Shown here: positions 60,901-64,000 of the stretch, in pieces
How positions within the stretch are numbered: the first letter of the stretch is position 1
Layout of the letters: every line of letters begins with the position of its first letter
Notes under the pieces: generated by a model
Told to the model about the DNA's origin: nothing
Database searches by the model: none
Seen by the model: the letters and a program-made list of their open reading frames with translations, nothing else
NCBI GenBank assembly: GCA_035771175.1
Contig: CM069598.1
Span: 2,695,931 to 2,759,930 of the forward strand
Reading direction: 5' to 3'
Source: Paratinospora sagittata
Lineage: Eukaryota > Streptophyta > Magnoliopsida > Ranunculales > Menispermaceae
DNA length: 64,000 nt
Made by a program: the position numbers and the translations under genes

Positions 60901-62011
60901 AAATCAAGCACGCTTCAATAAGAGATCACTGATAAACAAGATCTATGTCTACTTTGACGAAAAGAAATTGGACATGTCACCGCGTTGCATAACATGCATC
61001 AAGGCAAGTCATCAACCAACATGTAAGTTGCATAAAAAATGACTACAAGAACAAGAGAGCAATTTTCAACATTGTACTCACGGAAATCTGCTCTCTTCTT
61101 TAAAAAAAATTTGGTAAATATATCATGTGAATAAAGACATGGGTCAAGGGTAAATTAGCTTTAGAATACCTGTGTGTTTCCAACCCTAAAATGAATTAAG
61201 GAAGAAAAAACAACAGATGCAAGTGAATAAACCTTCACAAAGAACAGCATTAACATTAGGCTTAAGAAAACATGAAAAAAAAATAAAAAATCAAACAAAC
61301 CAACCACTATATTCACAAACAAATAAATGAATACACCAAAAAAATAAAACCCTTTTCCCAGACCTCTGCAAACACAAGCAACACTGTCCATAGCATATGA
61401 TAAACTGCGAATCCTTAGAAAACAGAGAAATGGGCGTTTATAAGAACCTCTGATTCCTCAAGGATCTCGCTTCTCAATCGGAATGGGGTGCAAGGAGCTC
61501 CCACCTTTCCATTGAGCTCCGTGTTTCAATAGGAGTCCATCAACCTTTTAAGAATCAATTTTAAGAAAAAAAGAAAAAAAAAGCAAAAAAAGACTTCAGG
61601 AAAGGGGGTGCTCTAACTGGATTTTTCCCACTTTCTGCAGCTCATCCCCTACTGTTTTTTCTTCTTTTTCATTTTTATTTTCAATTTTTGCCAAAGATTT
61701 AGCTTTTCCTAAACCACAGACACACAAAGAGATAGAGATTTACAGAAAGAAGCAAAAGGCTTAGTTGAGCTCTCAATCAGATTATAATCAACATACAAAC
61801 GAAAGAATGAAATCAAGAGAAAAACCAAATCTCCCAACCATTAGCCTAAACTAACATAAAAAAAACCAAACCAAACTTAATCCACTAAATCAAAGCCAGA
61901 CAGAACCAAAAAAAAAAAAAAAAATCAGGAAGAAAACACTAACGCAAACACATATAATTGAAAAATCTTACACAAGAAAAAGCAAAGAAATTACAGTTCT
62001 CATACCGACAT
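57938..62011 (-). CDS. Small NOI/RIN4-domain protein (77 residues) with six-base first coding exon
   Basis: Three coding exons on the minus strand: 62011-62006 (ATG TCG only), 59322-59140 and 57982-57938, all in phase, 77 residues. The NOI domain is clear: PLPKFGEWDVNDPASAEGFTVIFNKARDEKKTG. PKFGEW is the type of site cut by the AvrRpt2 protease in RIN4. The last exon reads KKWFCCMQAAHAES, the C-terminal cysteine pair that is palmitoylated in the family and tethers it to the plasma membrane. NOI proteins are immune-regulatory adaptors or EXO70 partners by family. Exon 1 donor is GTATGAG, and the two introns are 2.7 kb and 1.2 kb and contain RTE LINE tails and a MITE. The gene is far too fragmented for open-frame scans, yet family length, start and end all fit. 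Confidence 0.9.
58077..58315. mobile_element. MITE with TTA target duplication in NOI intron 2
   Basis: The left end GGCTGTGTTTGGTTTACAA and the right end CCCAAACCAAACACTACC (inverted GGTAGTGTTTGGTTTGGG) form good terminal inverted repeats. TTA flanks both sides (58074-58076, 58316-58318), as for PIF/Harbinger MITEs. The 239-base body is made of AAAACxxTTTT-like runs. Confidence 0.7.
58730..58850 (-). mobile_element. RTE LINE 3' end in NOI intron 2
   Basis: Begins TCAACTCAACTCAACTAAGC, then TTTTCCAACTACATGGGATTGG. On the minus strand it reads RAEWRKQTHVANPM, a typical end of an RTE reverse transcriptase, followed by the TTGAG-repeat tail. Only the last 120 bases survive. Confidence 0.65.
60062..60260 (-). 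mobile_element. RTE LINE 3' end in NOI intron 1
   Basis: Same orientation and same terminal sequence (CTCAACTCAACTCAATAAAGC) as the copy at 58730, with a longer retained upstream part including CTCATATTG and ACTCGTAATA-type segments. It is dead. Confidence 0.6.
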
Positions 62012-62678
62012 GAATTCCCGAAAAGAGATGGATCCCTTGAAAATTAAAAAAAAAAAAAAATGGAAAAAATCTCTCCCTTCTCTTCCTGTAAATAAAAAAA
62101 GCGAAGAAGAAGAAATGAAAACACGATCGATATCAAAGTGGCTCACGATAGGAAGACTTCAAACTTAATTATATTCTATGTTCGGTCGAATGTCCAAACC
62201 CCAGACCTGGGCCCACTCAAAATGAAGTAGAGGGCCCATTTATGACAATCAAAACCGCAGAACGTGATCATCGGGCCCACATTGTTCAACGCCGTTAGAA
62301 ATAACGGCTGCCTCCTGTTTCCGCCGTTATGTTGGGCGAGCTTAACCCGGGTCATTTCAACCCGAATTCGAACTGGACTCGGGTCTTCGGTGGTGATTTT
62401 CCTTTTACTATATCCAAGAACAAATGTTTTAAGTTTGAATCTTTGATTCTTAGAAATGCGATCCTCTTTTGATTTTCAGTTTCCGCTTCTTCTAAACTAA
62501 AATCCACAGTTTACTCTCAGTTCGATCTCTGATTCTTGCCATCGATCATTTTCTTCATCTGAATATCTTCTGCAAAACACATCTTGTCTTTGTTTTTTTC
62601 TATCGATCCGACGAAATCCTCAAATTTCAGCGACGGATCTCGATTGATGATGAGTTGTGTGGAATAGTTTTTTGATTA
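62012..62678. promoter_or_regulatory. Divergent promoter region of the NOI gene with three GGGCCCA boxes
   Basis: GGGCCCA occurs at 62209-62215, 62232-62238 and 62273-62279. These match site II-type elements, bound by TCP factors in plant growth and housekeeping promoters. To the right, 62460-62650 is pyrimidine-rich like a 5' UTR, suggesting that a plus-strand transcript also starts here. Confidence 0.5.
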
Positions 62679-63179
62679 ATGGTGTTTTATTGTAATATTG
62701 GTTCTCCGAATCCCTCGCATGACATCTCTCCAGGAAGCTGGAAAGACAAGCGGTGGATCTTAGGGATTGTTCTGATGCTTGCTGCGATGTTAGAACTACT
62801 AGAATTTCTCCGATCAAAAGGCGTGTTGTTGATAGATTGGAAGTGGCTAGGTTCGTTAGTTTTTGTATCTGATGATGGTTTGATTTTTGGCTGAATAAGT
62901 ATCTTTTTTTCGTTGGTTCTGCTTCTTTTGTTGTTTCAATTTTGTTTTGAGTGTGTGATTAGTTGTGGTGCATTGGGATCCGGGTTATTGCTAATTTACT
63001 ATCTTAGATCTGCTAAATTGCTTTAATGTGCAGTTTTGAAATCAGAAGGTTCTTTTGATCCACGTATTTTTCTTTTGTGGAAGGATGATGAAGCAATCAA
63101 CAATGTTGAAAGTCTGCATCATTATCTTTATTCGCTGATTCATATTTTAATGATTCTATCTGGTTATAAACTGTGGTTA
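62679..63179 (+). CDS. Unrecognised plus-strand ORF pair, possible gene running past the window
   Basis: The ATG at 62679 opens a 57-codon stretch (62679-62850) containing one hydrophobic segment, WILGIVLMLAAMLELLEFL. A possible donor, CTAG|GTTCG, can join a stretch starting at 63034 that stays open to TAA at 63177-63179 (LKSEGSFDPRIFLLWKDDEAINNVES...), in phase. I know no such protein. A short upstream ORF (62647-62667) and weak splice signals make this doubtful; a non-coding transcript is equally possible. Position next to the GGGCCCA boxes supports transcription. Confidence 0.2.
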
Positions 63180-64000
63180 TAATTCTCTTTTTGCAGTGTC
63201 ACAGATTCTCCATAAAATATGGATGCCATTTCGGAATAAGGATAGACAATATCAACAAAATAATACATTATTTTATTTTTTAAAATTTGTTTTCTATGTT
63301 TTCTTTGCTAGATTATCTGTTAAAATGTCAGAAACACTTCATTCTCATCGATGCAATTCTTGTATCTGTTTCTTTGAGAATCATGTATGCAAAGAAATTG
63401 GAAGCTCATGAACGTAAATTTTCACAAAGTTGACGGAAAATTTGTATTGATGTTTGAATTGTAACCTCAATTTCTAGAGTGGTGAAGATGTTCAAATTGA
63501 ACTTCTTAACACCATAATAAGTTAGCGAGGGTACATGCCAAACTAAAAGTATTTTCCTTCTATTGTTGTTTATATTTTTTGTTTTTTTCAATTTTTTTTT
63601 GTTCATTTAGAATCTTTAGATATCACTTGATAATCTTAGAAAGTCAATGTTGGTTCTGCAAATATGTTTTTGAAGTATTTGAATCAAAGAAAGGTCTTCA
63701 AGATTTTTTACATTACCACATTTTTTTTCCAAGTAAACAAGTCTATTTAAAGTTTTGTTTCATGCTCCTATTTACCATATAATGTAACATGGTATTAGAT
63801 AAAGAGTTCGTATTATTTTCTATGACATCGTAAAGTACATAAAATGCAAAACAGATTCATATTCACTCACTTGATCTAGATCTTCACATTTAATGAAGAA
63901 TTTGATGACTAATTTGTTGAATAGTTGAGTATTCACTTTTTTTTTATTTATCCATATTGATTTGCATTTCTTTTTGTGCATTTTTCATGTCAATCAACAC
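63180..64000. other. Right edge, nothing firmly recognised
   Basis: AT-rich sequence with T runs. The open frames at 63196-63411 and 63579-63782 have no domains and could be intron of a gene that continues outside. No repeat or RNA gene was identified. Confidence 0.35.

Overview
This window is nuclear DNA of a flowering plant, almost certainly a eudicot. It has AT-rich intergenic DNA, genes with many GT-AG introns, plant-only families (a DYW-class PPR protein, D6PK-like AGC kinase, CslE, NOI/RIN4, SAWADEE) and tRNA-headed SINEs, LINE tails and MITEs. The species cannot be named from the sequence alone. I saw no bacterial operon, CRISPR array, phage or virus.

Thirteen protein-coding genes are supported by joining exons across consistent splice sites, plus one weak candidate at the right edge. 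From left to right: a RING-H2 membrane E3 ligase (+); the chloroplast RNase E/G gene RNE (-), head-to-head with a one-exon DYW PPR gene (+); an oligopeptide transporter (-); a SEC14-like lipid-transfer protein (-); a universal-stress-domain protein (+); a D6PK-like AGC kinase (-); an uncharacterised plastid-type membrane protein (-), head-to-head with a Rubisco-methyltransferase-like SET protein (+); a SAWADEE-domain protein (+); a CslE cellulose-synthase-like enzyme (+); a p24-beta cargo receptor (+); and a 77-residue NOI protein (-) whose first coding exon is six bases. Across the NOI promoter lies an unrecognised plus-strand transcription-unit candidate.

The genes do not form a pathway. 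Several products probably act in chloroplasts or other organelles (RNE, the PPR protein, the membrane protein, the SET protein). Both clear head-to-head promoters pair such genes, which makes co-expression plausible but unproven.

The most notable anomaly is a single missing base in RNE exon 5, at a short T run near 8314-8317. It breaks an otherwise perfectly phased 14-exon gene, so it is either an assembly error or a true null allele. Other points worth a look are two overlapping upstream ORFs (TAATG) in the kinase leader, a perfect GTCACGTGAC G-box midway between RNE and the PPR gene, three GGGCCCA boxes over the NOI gene, young SINEs with perfect 14-15 bp target duplications, and five 3' fragments of one RTE-type LINE family. 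I found no convincing new multi-gene system.
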